Shown: piece after piece, positions 10,101 to 18,402 of the stretch
Position numbering within the stretch: position 1 is the first letter of the stretch
Layout of the letters: the number at the start of each line of letters is the position of its first letter
Origin: Candidatus Amulumruptor caecigallinarius
Lineage (GTDB): Bacteria > Bacteroidota > Bacteroidia > Bacteroidales > Muribaculaceae
DNA: 64,000 nt
NCBI GenBank assembly: GCA_944321825.1
Contig: CALUMU010000002.1
Location: 1-64,000, forward strand
Reading direction: 5' to 3'
The notes under the pieces: generated by a model
Told to the model about the DNA's origin: nothing
Seen by the model: the letters and a program-made list of their open reading frames with translations, nothing else
The model's database searches: none
Position numbers and translations under genes: made by a program

Positions 10101-10601
10101 AAACTCGGCCCGAAGCACGGCAAAGAGATGAAACTCGTAGCCTCTGCAATCCAGCAGATGACGCAGACTCAGATAGCAGAGCTCGAACGCGAAGAGTCGA
10201 TAATGCTTGATATCAACGGGAACCTAAAGCCTGTCGATCTGGCCGATGTGGAGGTTATTTCGGAAGATATACCCGGATGGCTCGTTGCCAATGAGGGCAA
10301 CGTCACTATCGCGCTCGATGTTACTGTCACCCCGGAATTGAAACGCGAAGGACTCGCCCGCGAATTGGTCAACCGCATACAGAACATCCGCAAAAACCGT
10401 GACTACAATATCACGGATCGTATCAAAGTAGTCGTGGATGCCGAGGGAGACATGGCCGACGCGGTCCGGGACTTCAACGAATTTATCAGCCGTCAGATTC
10501 TTGCATCGACGCTCAAAGTGGGCAGTGTAGATAAAAACGACCAAGATGCTGAAACCCTCGAAATAGATGAAAACGACATATTTGTGAGCATCACCCGTTG
10601 A
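7170..10601 (+). CDS. ileS: isoleucyl-tRNA synthetase
   Basis: Charges tRNA-Ile. 1143 residues, the long form usual in Bacteroidota. Class I signatures: the HIGH counterpart GIHH at about 57-60 within PPSANGMPGIHH, and KMSKR near 690 (GNKMSKRLGN). The CP1 editing domain occupies about 190-420 (LAWTTTPWTLPSN, DDGTGIVHIAGTFG). The C-terminal anticodon-binding region follows (NLSNWYVRLNRKRFW). No T-box-like leader is seen in its 5' region. It begins a plus-strand run with dksA-like and lspA. Confidence 0.97.
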   Translation: MDKKYNVYDKFNLSDINKQQLARWKEEGLFQKTLKQREGCPSFVFFEGPPSANGMPGIHHVMARTIKDIFCRFKTMKGFQVMRKAGWDTHGLPVELGVEKSLGITKEDIGKKISVDDYNAACRREVMKFTREWETLTDRMGYWVDMQNPYITYDNRYIESVWWLLNQLYKKGYLYKGYTIQPYSPAAGTGLSTHELNQPGCYRDVKDTTCTAEFEIIDPTADMSGWGTAYFLAWTTTPWTLPSNCALAVGPSIKYNIVRTYNPYSGAKITVVLADALMGSYFNPKAADMKLEDYDGGKLIPYQVVATVDGKEFVGMTYKQLMPWVNPGEGAFRVIPGDYVTTDDGTGIVHIAGTFGADDNRVSKLNGVPAMLLTDKDGNQRPMVDPTGRFYRIEDLDPDFVSERVDTEAYTPWAGKYVKNAFDPAEDGDQKETLDIELCMWLKQQDRVFKIEKHVHSYPHCWRTDKPVLYYPLDSWFIRTTAVRERLMELNKTIKWKPESTGSGRFGKWLENLQDWNLSRSRYWGTPLPIWRTEDGTEEICIESVQQLYDEIEKSVSAGLMASNPYKDKGFVPGDYSKENYERIDLHRPYVDDIILLSASGKPMKRETDLIDVWFDSGSMPYAQIHYPFENKEGLDSRRLYPADFIAEGVDQTRGWFFTLHAIAGMVFDSVAYKAVVSNGLVLDKDGNKMSKRLGNAVNPFEAIEQTGSDPLRWYMIANSSPWDNLKFDINGVKEVSRKLFATLHNTYGFFALYANVDNFDNAQPQVPMEKRPEIDRWIISLLNTLIQDVDSALEDYEPTKAARAINEFVNDNLSNWYVRLNRKRFWGGEMTDDKLAAFQTLYTCLETVALLIAPIAPFYADQLYLDLTSVIKGDNATSVHLADFPTADESLIDKRLEKNMKTAQTITSMVLALRRNVNIKVRQPLTSIMIPVVDDGQRQAVEAVSDLIRSEVNVKEIKIADNSEGILVKRVKPDFKKLGPKHGKEMKLVASAIQQMTQTQIAELEREESIMLDINGNLKPVDLADVEVISEDIPGWLVANEGNVTIALDVTVTPELKREGLARELVNRIQNIRKNRDYNITDRIKVVVDAEGDMADAVRDFNEFISRQILASTLKVGSVDKNDQDAETLEIDENDIFVSITR

Positions 10602-10690
10602 TGCCCACAAATATTTGCATATCCATACCACCTTATAATAAACATACCTCTGAATAAACTTAATCAGTTCAATAACTTAACCTGCGCATT

Positions 10691-11065
10691 ATGAGTGAAA
10701 AAACACGCTATTCCGACGAAGACCTACAGGAATTCAAGGAACTGATTCTCGCCAAGCTTGAAAAAGCAAAAAAAGAGTACAATCTGCTTAAAGCCGATGT
10801 AACCAATTCGGACGGCAACGACATAGCCGATACATCTCCGACATTCAAGGTCCTTGAAGAAGGCGCAAGCACCCTCAGCAAGGAGGCTTCAGGACGCTTG
10901 GCCGAACGGCAGATGAAATTTATACAAAACCTTCAGGCTGCGCTCGTCCGCATCGAGAACAAGACTTACGGCATCTGCCGTGAGACAGGCAAACTGATAC
11001 CCAAGGAGCGTCTTCGTGCTGTACCCCATGCCACTCTGTGCATCGAAGTAAAGCAGAAGAAATAA
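10691..11065 (+). CDS. DksA/TraR-family protein with degenerate zinc site
   Basis: A 124-residue protein: N-terminal coiled coil (EELILAKLEKAKKEYNLLKA style helices), then GIDY-less DksA core SGRLAERQMKFIQNLQAAL and the C-terminal YGICRETGKLIPKERLRAVP. DksA of enterobacteria binds RNA polymerase with ppGpp using a four-cysteine zinc finger; here only two cysteines (YGIC, TLC) remain in that region. The loss is common in Bacteroidota homologues, so it may keep the fold without zinc. Lies between ileS and lspA, a recurrent order in the phylum. Confidence 0.85.
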   Translation: MSEKTRYSDEDLQEFKELILAKLEKAKKEYNLLKADVTNSDGNDIADTSPTFKVLEEGASTLSKEASGRLAERQMKFIQNLQAALVRIENKTYGICRETGKLIPKERLRAVPHATLCIEVKQKK

Positions 11066-11105
11066 AAGCCTACCTCATATCAGAGAGAACCCCAAACATT
11101 ACTTT

Positions 11106-11714
11106 ATGACATTGACAAAAGGCCGTCTTGCAGCTCTTATCATCATCCTTGTCATCATCATAGACCAGACGCTGAAGATATGGGTCAAGACCAATATGTA
11201 TCTCGGTGAATCCATCCGGTTTGCTTCATGGTTCCAACTACTGTTTGTCGAGAACAACGGCATGGCATTCGGGATAGAGCTTGGAAGCAAAATATTTCTC
11301 ACCCTGTTTCGTATCGTCGTGGCAGCAGGTGTGGTGTACTATATCCTGAAGATACGTAACCGTGCCGATGTCTCCAAAGGATTGGTGGCATGTCTGGCTC
11401 TGATAGCCGCCGGAGCCGCCGGTAATATCATAGACTGCATGTTCTATGGCCTGATATTCGACAATCCGATGCCCCCTGCGACAGCAGTCATGCTGCCCGA
11501 CGGTGGCGGTTATGCCCCGTTTCTGATGGGCAAGGTCGTCGACATGCTGTACTTCCCTCTGTTCAGTTTTGACTGGCCGTCATGGGTTCCATTTATCGGA
11601 GGCAGCCACTTCCTGTTTTTCCAGCCGATTTTCAACATTGCTGACACAGCCATCTCTGTCGGGTTCATAGCTCTTATTATCTTCTATAATAAATTTTTCT
11701 ACCACAAGGAGTAA
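11106..11714 (+). CDS. lspA: lipoprotein signal peptidase (signal peptidase II)
   Basis: Inner-membrane aspartyl protease that removes lipoprotein signal peptides after lipidation. 202 residues with four hydrophobic segments. Catalytic aspartates are in GNIIDCMFYG and FNIADTAISVG; NNGMAFGIE is the conserved NxG(M/A)F motif. Compared with the roughly 160-residue enterobacterial enzyme there is an extra 35-40 residue loop between the two aspartate motifs (about 118-160, PMPPATAVMLPDGGGYAPF), as in other Bacteroidota. The next gene encodes a likely substrate lipoprotein. Confidence 0.93.
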   Translation: MTLTKGRLAALIIILVIIIDQTLKIWVKTNMYLGESIRFASWFQLLFVENNGMAFGIELGSKIFLTLFRIVVAAGVVYYILKIRNRADVSKGLVACLALIAAGAAGNIIDCMFYGLIFDNPMPPATAVMLPDGGGYAPFLMGKVVDMLYFPLFSFDWPSWVPFIGGSHFLFFQPIFNIADTAISVGFIALIIFYNKFFYHKE

Positions 11715-11731
11715 GCCCCCCTGTTTTCTAC

Positions 11732-12526
11732 ATGCGTTTCAGTCACTGCCTATGCTGCTTATATGTGGCGATGCTATTGGTTTCAGTAACATTGACCGGC
11801 TGCTCCAACCGCCCGGACAATGTGCTGTCGACCCACGACATGGCTGCGGTACTCGCCGACATCCATGAGGCAGAAGGAGTGATAGAGCAGGACTATAATA
11901 ACTATAAAGGCGACTCCGCAAAGATAACATTACGACAGTCGGTATATCTCAAACACGGCATTGACGCAGCCACGATGGACACCTCCCTCGCATGGTACGG
12001 ATACAATATCGATAAATACCAGGAGGTCTATGAAGAAGTAATCGACATCCTTGACAAGCGGCTTGCTGGCATCAAAGTTTCTCCAGGCCAATCCATGGAC
12101 TTCGGCTCCTATGGCAATGTGGAAGGCGACTCGGCGATAGTGTGGCGTGACCTCCAACCGCGTTATTTCCATACCCGGCTTTTCAACAAACCCGTCACTG
12201 CAGTGCTTTCTCGTGACAGGTACTGGGAGGACGGAGACGAGTACAATCTGCGTTTCCGCACCACTGACAACCGTGGACCAGTAGAAGTCACCGCCGCCAT
12301 ACTTTACGGTGACGACACTAACGACATGGTACACCGCCAGTTCGGCACCGTCGGATGGCATACCATGAAATTAAGCGTAGACACTGCTAAATTCGCATCA
12401 AAAGTCACCATCTCCATCAGTTACCGCCCACAGCCGCGCAATGAGGTTATGGCCATCGACTCAATAACCATCATGCGTACACGCAATCCGTTTGCGTCTG
12501 CTAACAAAGGCCAGAATCCGAAGTAG
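11732..12526 (+). CDS. DUF4296 lipoprotein
   Basis: 264-residue predicted lipoprotein: hydrophobic N-terminus ending in the lipobox VTLTGC. The DUF4296 region follows (MAAVLADIHEAEGVIEQDY ... LKHGIDAATMDTSLAWYGYN), then a beta-rich domain with no known function. DUF4296 proteins commonly follow lspA in Bacteroidales. 17 bp downstream of lspA; its stop codon abuts the start of the next gene, so translational coupling is likely. Confidence 0.8.
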   Translation: MRFSHCLCCLYVAMLLVSVTLTGCSNRPDNVLSTHDMAAVLADIHEAEGVIEQDYNNYKGDSAKITLRQSVYLKHGIDAATMDTSLAWYGYNIDKYQEVYEEVIDILDKRLAGIKVSPGQSMDFGSYGNVEGDSAIVWRDLQPRYFHTRLFNKPVTAVLSRDRYWEDGDEYNLRFRTTDNRGPVEVTAAILYGDDTNDMVHRQFGTVGWHTMKLSVDTAKFASKVTISISYRPQPRNEVMAIDSITIMRTRNPFASANKGQNPK

Positions 12527-12868
12527 ATGAATAAGAAACTGCTGGCAAGCGCAGTAATCCTCCCCGATGCCGTGCGATACAATCAAATCGTGAAGCTGGA
12601 GCCTTCAGGACAACTGTCAGTCATCCCCGTCGACAGCGAGCTTTCCGAGACATGCTTCATCAACGGCATAATATTTTTCTGCGCAGCCGATTCACTCCCC
12701 GACATCGTCAACACTCTCAGAGAAGCGGACGGCGGAATCGCCGAGAAATGCCACGCCGCCATCAGCACACATCCCTTCCACCTTCTCCCTCCTACCCTGC
12801 CAAACGCCTACATCTACGACCTCCGCACATCCTCAGCTACTACCGTCAGATTATTTTGGCCGTCATAA
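12527..12868 (+). CDS. hypothetical protein, 113 aa
   Basis: Not recognised. The ATG follows the stop of the DUF4296 gene with no gap, which supports it as the last gene of the ileS-dksA-lspA run. It begins MNKKLLASAVILPDAVRYNQ and has a C-terminal NAYIYDLRTSSATTVRLFW; no signal peptide or membrane segment. Codon usage looks like the neighbours. After it the phage scar begins. Confidence 0.6.
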   Translation: MNKKLLASAVILPDAVRYNQIVKLEPSGQLSVIPVDSELSETCFINGIIFFCAADSLPDIVNTLREADGGIAEKCHAAISTHPFHLLPPTLPNAYIYDLRTSSATTVRLFWPS

Positions 12869-13078
12869 TATAGTCATTCCAGAGTCCATCAACCACACAC
12901 ATATTCCACCAATAATCAATCATTTTTCCGAATCAGGACATGGAGGGGACGGAGATGGTGTTCGCCAAGACCTCGCGCGCAATGAAGTGCCAGGGGCTGC
13001 GGCTGTAGCTCCTCTTTGTCACATCACGCCGACGGGAAAGGGCGCAGGGCGAAAACTGTGAGCAATGCTTTCGGATTT
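12869..13078. other. gene-free spacer before prophage scar
   Basis: No intact gene. A short stretch 12942-13007 reads MEGTEMVFAKTSRAMKCQGL and then stops, with no start context; it could be a gene-end fragment left by the same decay that broke the downstream phage genes. Nothing else is recognisable. Confidence 0.35.
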
Positions 13079-13110
13079 ATTGCGTATCTAAAGGAATATG
13101 ATTATATTTG
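13079..13110 (+). promoter_or_regulatory. promoter inside prophage scar
   Basis: ATTG at 13079-13082 and TATATTTG at 13103-13110, 20 bp apart, match the Bacteroidota consensus well. The expected start site falls at about 13117, at the beginning of the hairpin at 13115. Confidence 0.6.
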
Positions 13111-13114
13111 CAAC

Positions 13115-13162
13115 AGAGCCGAGAGCCGCGTACCCGATGCCGGGTGCGTGGCTCTCGGCTCT
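13115..13162 (+). repeat. 21-bp hairpin at transcript 5' end
   Basis: Arms 13115-13135 and 13142-13162 pair over 21 positions with two G-U pairs around a 6-base loop. Because it lies right at the predicted start site, any transcript would begin with this stem. It could be the leader of the broken gene at 13171, a small RNA, or a terminator remnant; TTTGTG follows, not a clean T-run. Confidence 0.5.
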
Positions 13163-13170
13163 TTGTGATT

Positions 13171-13454
13171 ATGGATAGACTACTCTCTAAGATATTTTTA
13201 GCCGCTTTCACAATACTTGGCATGTTGGGAAAGTGCTACCAAAATAGGAGTACGGCTATTATGACCGCCACAATAATGGCGATGCCATTGCCAATGTCTC
13301 TTTGCCGTTGCTTTTTGTGAGAAAAAGACATCCCGTCATTTTGGGATGCCGTGTCAGCTTCCGTGAGTTTGTTAAACAGGTCACAAAGCGCATTGAAGAA
13401 CAAGAAACCTCCGAAATTGAAACTCATAATAGCATGATTCAATCTGCAAATTAA
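13171..13454 (+). pseudogene. frameshifted reading frame, possible phage gene remnant
   Basis: Two pieces in different frames appear to belong together: ATG at 13171 gives MDRLLSKIFLAAFTILGMLG and CYQN, then from 13248 a second frame without a start reads EYGYYDRHNNGDAIANVSLP and on through RVSFREFVKQVTKRIEEQET to a stop at 13452. The second piece has a protein-like composition (charged helix, no rare runs). A shift near 13245 would join them. I do not recognise the family. It ends 59 bases before the tape-measure remnant, so it may be the preceding tail gene. A competing minus-strand frame overlaps it. Confidence 0.35.
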
Positions 13455-13513
13455 CCAAAAACTTTTGAGAAAAGCCGAAAACAAAGATGTGTTTTACAGC
13501 ATAAAATTCAGAT

Positions 13514-13895
13514 ATGGTAGCAAACGACAACGGAATTACTTTCCCGATATTCTTCGACCTTGATGCGGCAGTGAAAAAGGCATCGCAGGATTGGGACGAC
13601 AAATATGCGGACAGGCTTGAAAAGGCGATACAGAAGAGGGCTGTTGGAGATAAAACTAAATGTCTCTCCGCTCAATTTTGACAGTCTTGAAGCGGTGAAA
13701 CAGCGGCTGGCTCAACTGAAGATAGAGCCGATTACCCCCGAAACCAAGACGGCAATCAAGTCGCCGCTCTCCATTATTGCCCTGACGAAATACACCAAAC
13801 AGATGGTGGCATACAATATTCAAGACAACATGCAAATAACACGACATATCAAACATGTTGTCTTGAATATATCCGTTAAGCCCAAGCCAGCCTAA
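13514..13895 (+). pseudogene. phage tail tape-measure protein, 5' fragment with frameshift
   Basis: From ATG 13514 the frame reads MVANDNGITFPIFFDLDAAV and on through SQDWDDKYADRLEKAIQKRA, the N-terminus of tape-measure proteins of Bacteroides-type phages; it then stops at 13679. From about 13655 the +1 frame continues EIKLNVSPLNFDSLEAVKQR and LAQLKIEPITPETKTAIK. Removing one G of the GG at 13655-13656 restores KRAVEIKLNV. After about 13760 the similarity is lost and the frame runs into the 3' end of prfC on the other strand. So the gene is both frameshifted and cut to its first 80 or so codons out of several hundred. The family call is from memory of such proteins. Confidence 0.65.
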
Positions 13896-15472
13896 AACTC
13901 CGAGGAGAAATGGAAGCGGATGTCGGGAAAGTCCTGCTGGGCCATGGTGAGGACGTAACCGCTGTCGGCGAGGAACACGTCCCGTCCGTCACGGTCGACG
14001 GCCATGAACTGATGCTTGCGCTTTTTGAACGATTCGAGCTGCTCACGGTTGTCGCTCTCTATCCAACAGGCCTTTGTCAGAGAGATGGGTTCCCAACGGC
14101 ACTGCGCCCCGTACTCGTGAAGCAGACGGTACTGTATGACTTCAAACTGCAGCTGGCCGACCGTGCCGATAATCTTGCGTCCGTTGAACTGGTTGACGAA
14201 CAGCTGAGCCACGCCCTCGTCCATAAGCTGCTTGATGCCTTTCTCAAGCTGCTTGGATTTCATGGGATCGGTGTTCTCGATGTACTTGAACATTTCTGGC
14301 GAGAACGACGGAAGCCCCTTGAAATGCAGCTGCTCCCCGGATGTAAGCGTATCGCCAATCTTGAAGTTGCCCGTATCGGGAATACCGACAATATCGCCCG
14401 GATAAGCCTCATCGACTATGTTTTTCTTCTGAGCCATAAAGGCTGTCGGCGCAGCGAATTTCATGGTCTTGCCAGAGCGGACATGGAGATACGGCGCATT
14501 GCGCTCAAACTTTCCCGAGCAGACTTTAACGAAAGCGATACAGCTACGGTGACTCGGATCCATATTCGCATGTATTTTGAACACGAATCCTGTAAATTTC
14601 TCTTCTTCAGGCAATATTTCACGTTCTTCGGCCTTTACCGGTTTGGGGGCAGGCGCGATTTTCACGAAACAGTCAAGCAGCTCCTTGACCCCAAAGGTGT
14701 TAAGAGCCGACCCGAAGAATACGGGAGCGACCATCCCCTGAAGATATTCCGTCTCATCAAATTCGGGATACACACCGTCAATGAGCTCGATGTCCTCGCG
14801 CAGTTTCGCAGCATCCACCTCCCCTACCGCTTCGTCTATGCGGCTGTCATCGATGGAATCTATCTCCACACGTTCGCTGACTCTCTGCTTGTCGGGAGTA
14901 AACAAATCCAGCGAATGTTCGAATATATTGTAGACCCCTTTGAACTTGGCTCCAATGTTGATAGGCCAACTCAACGGGCGAACAGATATTTTCAGCTCCT
15001 TTTCCAACTCGTCAAGGATGTCGAACGGGTCACGTCCCTCCCGGTCAAGCTTATTGACGAAAATTATAACCGGGGTGTTACGCATCCGGCACACCTCCAT
15101 AAGTTTCCGTGTCTGCTGCTCCACGCCCTTGGCCACGTCGACAACGATTATAACACTGTCGACCGCAGTCAATGTGCGATAAGTATCTTCAGCAAAGTCC
15201 TGGTGTCCCGGAGTGTCGAGTATGTTGATTTTGTAATCTCCGTAATTGAAACCCATGACAGAGGTTGCAACGGAAATGCCGCGCTGCTTCTCTATCTCCA
15301 TCCAGTCGCTTGTGGCGGTCTTCTTGATTTTGTTTGACTTCACAGCACCTGCTATGTGTATTGCACCACCGAAAAGCAGCAACTTCTCGGTGAGCGTCGT
15401 TTTACCAGCATCAGGATGCGATATGATGGCAAATGTGCGTCGGCGTGATATCTCGTCTGTTAGCTGTGACAC
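13892..15472 (-). CDS. prfC: peptide chain release factor 3
   Basis: GTPase that recycles RF1/RF2 from the ribosome after termination. 526 residues, full length. G1 motif [13 protein letters not shown] near residue 18, switch region [25 protein letters not shown] (G3) and [11 protein letters not shown] (G4). The closest alternative, EF-G, is longer and lacks this C-terminus ([17 protein letters not shown]). It stands opposite the phage scar, whose last frame overlaps its stop by a few bases. Confidence 0.95.
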   Translation of the reverse strand: MSQLTDEISRRRTFAIISHPDAGKTTLTEKLLLFGGAIHIAGAVKSNKIKKTATSDWMEIEKQRGISVATSVMGFNYGDYKINILDTPGHQDFAEDTYRTLTAVDSVIIVVDVAKGVEQQTRKLMEVCRMRNTPVIIFVNKLDREGRDPFDILDELEKELKISVRPLSWPINIGAKFKGVYNIFEHSLDLFTPDKQRVSERVEIDSIDDSRIDEAVGEVDAAKLREDIELIDGVYPEFDETEYLQGMVAPVFFGSALNTFGVKELLDCFVKIAPAPKPVKAEEREILPEEEKFTGFVFKIHANMDPSHRSCIAFVKVCSGKFERNAPYLHVRSGKTMKFAAPTAFMAQKKNIVDEAYPGDIVGIPDTGNFKIGDTLTSGEQLHFKGLPSFSPEMFKYIENTDPMKSKQLEKGIKQLMDEGVAQLFVNQFNGRKIIGTVGQLQFEVIQYRLLHEYGAQCRWEPISLTKACWIESDNREQLESFKKRKHQFMAVDRDGRDVFLADSGYVLTMAQQDFPDIRFHFSSEF

Positions 15473-15544
15473 TACTTTTTATCAGGATTTTTTTATGACT
15501 TAATTAAGTGGATACTAACTTATGATTGGCACTTGCGCAGCCGG

Positions 15545-16414
15545 TCATTCAGATTCCATCCGGTCAAGTGTCTGTATGCATTTGACCAAGCTCTCCTCCC
15601 AGTGCGGGATGGTTATACCGAATGTCTTCTTGATTTTCGACTTGTCAAGTATCGAATATGCCGGGCGTGTGGCCGGCGTGGGATAGTCTGCCGTGGTGAT
15701 AGGCTTGACATTGCATCCCGTTATGCCGCTTATGCGGTGTATCGCCTTGGTAAAATCATACCATGACGCAGCCCCTTCGTCAGTGAAATGGTATATGCCC
15801 GGCATCCACTGAGGGGCTGTCAGTATGGCATATATCGCCTCTGCAAGGTCGCGGGCGGCAGTCGGAGTACCGATTTGATCGGCCACTACCCCCAGCTCAG
15901 ACCTTTCTTTGCCGAGACGGCGCATAGTCTTTACAAAATTGTTACCATAGGGCGAGTAGAGCCAAGCCGTGCGCACTATCACGCTTTCGGGAAGCAGAGC
16001 CAACAGTGTAGCCTCCCCCTGACGCTTCGACACACCATAGTGGCTTACAGGATGTACAGCATCCGATTCTTTGTAGGGAGTGTGGCCAGTCCCGTCAAAC
16101 ACATAGTCTGTCGAGACATGCACCACCTTTGCCCCTTGCTCGTAGGCCGCATCGGCGATATTTTTTACGGCATCGACATTGATACGTGAGCAAAGGCCTT
16201 GGTCTGACTCTGCCTTGTCGACCGCAGTATAAGCAGCGCAATTGACAATATGGGTGATGTCGTTCGCCGTAACAAACGATTTGACAGCCTCAGCATCGGT
16301 AAGGTCAAGCTCGGCTACATCGGTATAAATGGTTTTACCGGGCATTTTTCCCTCAAGGACATTACGCATCTCGGTGCCAAGCTGTCCGTTACAACCCGTA
16401 ATAAGGATTTTCAT
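15545..16414 (-). CDS. rfbD: dTDP-4-dehydrorhamnose reductase
   Basis: Last step of dTDP-L-rhamnose synthesis. 289 residues, usual length. NADPH-binding ITGCNGQLGTEM, VSTDYVFDGTGHTPYKE and the YGVSKRQGE catalytic YxxxK, then the RTAWLYSPYGNNFVKTM substrate region. The other rhamnose genes (rfbA, B, C) are not in the window; in many Bacteroidales rfbD is isolated like this. Sits between prfC and dnaJ, all on the minus strand. Confidence 0.92.
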   Translation of the reverse strand: MKILITGCNGQLGTEMRNVLEGKMPGKTIYTDVAELDLTDAEAVKSFVTANDITHIVNCAAYTAVDKAESDQGLCSRINVDAVKNIADAAYEQGAKVVHVSTDYVFDGTGHTPYKESDAVHPVSHYGVSKRQGEATLLALLPESVIVRTAWLYSPYGNNFVKTMRRLGKERSELGVVADQIGTPTAARDLAEAIYAILTAPQWMPGIYHFTDEGAASWYDFTKAIHRISGITGCNVKPITTADYPTPATRPAYSILDKSKIKKTFGITIPHWEESLVKCIQTLDRMESE

Positions 16415-16462
16415 TGTGTGAGTGTATGATGAATTGTATTACTTATCTAAATTTAGCGCATG

Positions 16463-17638
16463 TCAGTCGAATACGTGCCGCAGTTTGCTGAAAATACGCT
16501 CCTTGGTCGACTGGGAGGCTTTCATATTGGGTGACCCCTGAAGTTTTTCAAAAGCCGCTTTTTCGTCAGATGTCAGATTTTCAGGCACATAGACCATCAC
16601 ATTGACCAGCTCGTCGCCTGTACCGTAGCCTTCGGTGGACGGGAGTCCTTTGCCACGCAGACGCAACACCTTTCCTGGCTGTGTGCCGGGAGCGATTTTC
16701 AGACGTGCGCGTCCTGTGATAGTAGGGACATCCACGCTGCCGCCGAGGACAGCCGTGGGGAAATCAAGCATAAGATTATATATCACATCGTTGCCGTCAC
16801 GGATCAGCTCCGGGTGTTTAATCTCCTCGATTACCACCAGCAAGTCTCCGTTGATGCCGCCATGACGCGCTGCATTGCCTTTGCCCTGAACGGTCAACAC
16901 CTGACCGTCAGACACGCCGGCCGGTATGGAGAATGTAATCTGCTGCTCTTTACGCACCACTCCCTCGCCATTGCAGTGAGGACATTTCTCTGTGATGATT
17001 TTGCCCTCTCCATGGCAATGCGGACACCCGGTCTCGCTTTGCATGGTACCGAAAGGCGTACGCTGCGTCGTAATTACGGTTCCTGTACCGTTGCAGGTCG
17101 AACATGTGCTAAATGCCTTGCCATCCTTTGCACCGGTGCCGTTACAATAGTCGCACTTTACGAGAGTTGGAATTTTAAGCGTCTTGGTCACACCCTTGGC
17201 AATATCCTCGAGTGAAAGCTTGACCTTAATGCGCAGGTCGCTTCCTCGACGCATCCTCGTGCGGTTGGTGCGCGAACGTCCGCCGGCACCTTCAAAACCG
17301 CCCATACCGCCAAACGAACCTCCGAATATATCGCCAAAATGGCTGAAAATATCCTCCATCGACCACCCGCCGGCTGATGAGAAGCCGCCACCTCCGCCAG
17401 GGAATCCCTGCGGACCCATATTGTGGCCAAACTGGTCATATCGGGCGCGTTTGTCGGCATCTGACAACACATCATACGCCTCAGCGGCCTCCTTGAACTT
17501 TTCCTCTGCCTCTTTGTCACCCGGATTACGGTCGGGGTGATATTTCAGCGCGAGTTTGCGATATGCTTTCTTAAGTTCGTCAGCTGTAGCGTTTTTCTGG
17601 ACGCCAAGCACTTCGTAATAATCTCTTTTATTGCTCAT
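16463..17638 (-). CDS. dnaJ: chaperone DnaJ
   Basis: Hsp40 co-chaperone that stimulates DnaK. 391 residues. Order: J domain (1-70) with HPD at 34-36, Gly/Phe-rich linker ([17 protein letters not shown] and on to about 125), four CxxCxGxG zinc repeats ([42 protein letters not shown]), then the two beta-sandwich substrate domains. Lies 13 bp after grpE; dnaK is not in the window. Confidence 0.97.
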   Translation of the reverse strand: MSNKRDYYEVLGVQKNATADELKKAYRKLALKYHPDRNPGDKEAEEKFKEAAEAYDVLSDADKRARYDQFGHNMGPQGFPGGGGGFSSAGGWSMEDIFSHFGDIFGGSFGGMGGFEGAGGRSRTNRTRMRRGSDLRIKVKLSLEDIAKGVTKTLKIPTLVKCDYCNGTGAKDGKAFSTCSTCNGTGTVITTQRTPFGTMQSETGCPHCHGEGKIITEKCPHCNGEGVVRKEQQITFSIPAGVSDGQVLTVQGKGNAARHGGINGDLLVVIEEIKHPELIRDGNDVIYNLMLDFPTAVLGGSVDVPTITGRARLKIAPGTQPGKVLRLRGKGLPSTEGYGTGDELVNVMVYVPENLTSDEKAAFEKLQGSPNMKASQSTKERIFSKLRHVFD

Positions 17639-17651
17639 TGGGTGATTGTCG

Positions 17652-18284
17652 TTATTGGCCTACAGCCACTTTTGCATGACGTAACACTTTATCATTAATC
17701 ATATAGCCTTTGGTGGGAGTATCAATCACTTTGCCCTTCAGGGACTCGTCGTCGACCGGCACCATGGCTATCGCATCATGCAGCTCAGGGTTGAAATCAG
17801 CTCCTGTACTTTCAATGGCTTTGACACCATTATGCTCAAGCATCTTCACTAACTTATTGTAGATAAGCTGCATACCTTCACGGATAGCATTGGGGTCTTC
17901 AGCATCTTTCGTAGCTTCCAGACCGCGTTCCATATCGTCGACAATGGGGAGGAGCTGCTTCATAACCGATTCCGAAGCGTTTTTGATTAATTCTCCTCTC
18001 TCTTTGACATTGCGCTTGCGGAAATTGTCAAACTCCGCCATCAGGAAAAGGTATTCATTCTTCTCCTTTTCAAGAGCGGCAGCCGTCTCGTCATATTTTT
18101 TTTGTAAAATCTCTACTTCCGTAAGTTCGGCGTTAAGTTCCGCATTGGCTTCCTCTGAGATTTCCTGGCCGTCGGCCTGCTGAAGGTCATCCATGATTTC
18201 TGGTTGCTCGACATCGGAGGGACGATTTTCTTTTTTATCGTGATCTGCGCTCATATTCTGCTTGTTTCGTTTATTCTTTGACAT
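17652..18284 (-). CDS. grpE: nucleotide exchange factor GrpE
   Basis: Releases ADP from DnaK. 210 residues: a charged, disordered head (first 60 residues, rich in E, D, Q), a long coiled coil ([20 protein letters not shown]), and the conserved globular part ([19 protein letters not shown] ... [20 protein letters not shown]). Directly ahead of dnaJ and evidently co-transcribed. There is a 118-bp spacer after ispE where a heat-responsive promoter might lie; only an imperfect -7 (CATATTTG on the minus strand) is seen. Confidence 0.95.
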   Translation of the reverse strand: MSKNKRNKQNMSADHDKKENRPSDVEQPEIMDDLQQADGQEISEEANAELNAELTEVEILQKKYDETAAALEKEKNEYLFLMAEFDNFRKRNVKERGELIKNASESVMKQLLPIVDDMERGLEATKDAEDPNAIREGMQLIYNKLVKMLEHNGVKAIESTGADFNPELHDAIAMVPVDDESLKGKVIDTPTKGYMINDKVLRHAKVAVGQ

Positions 18285-18402
18285 TATTTAAAGTATATAT
18301 AACAAATTGGTTGCCAAATATGCTTGAAAATGACGGCAGTAGTGCTTATGCCTCATATAATCAGAGCATCTAATCAGATAACAATCAATCGGATTATAAC
18401 GT

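Noticed and set aside
13236..13484. 82-codon minus-strand frame with a hydrophobic C-terminus (IAIIVAVIIAVLLFW)
   Set aside because: It overlaps the plus-strand frame that reads as a charged, protein-like sequence next to the tape-measure remnant; the hydrophobic tail is what one expects as its antisense. Not excluded.
13910..15337. 475-codon open frame on the plus strand, opposite prfC
   Set aside because: It is the mirror of prfC codon usage; prfC has all GTPase motifs, while this frame has no recognisable domain.
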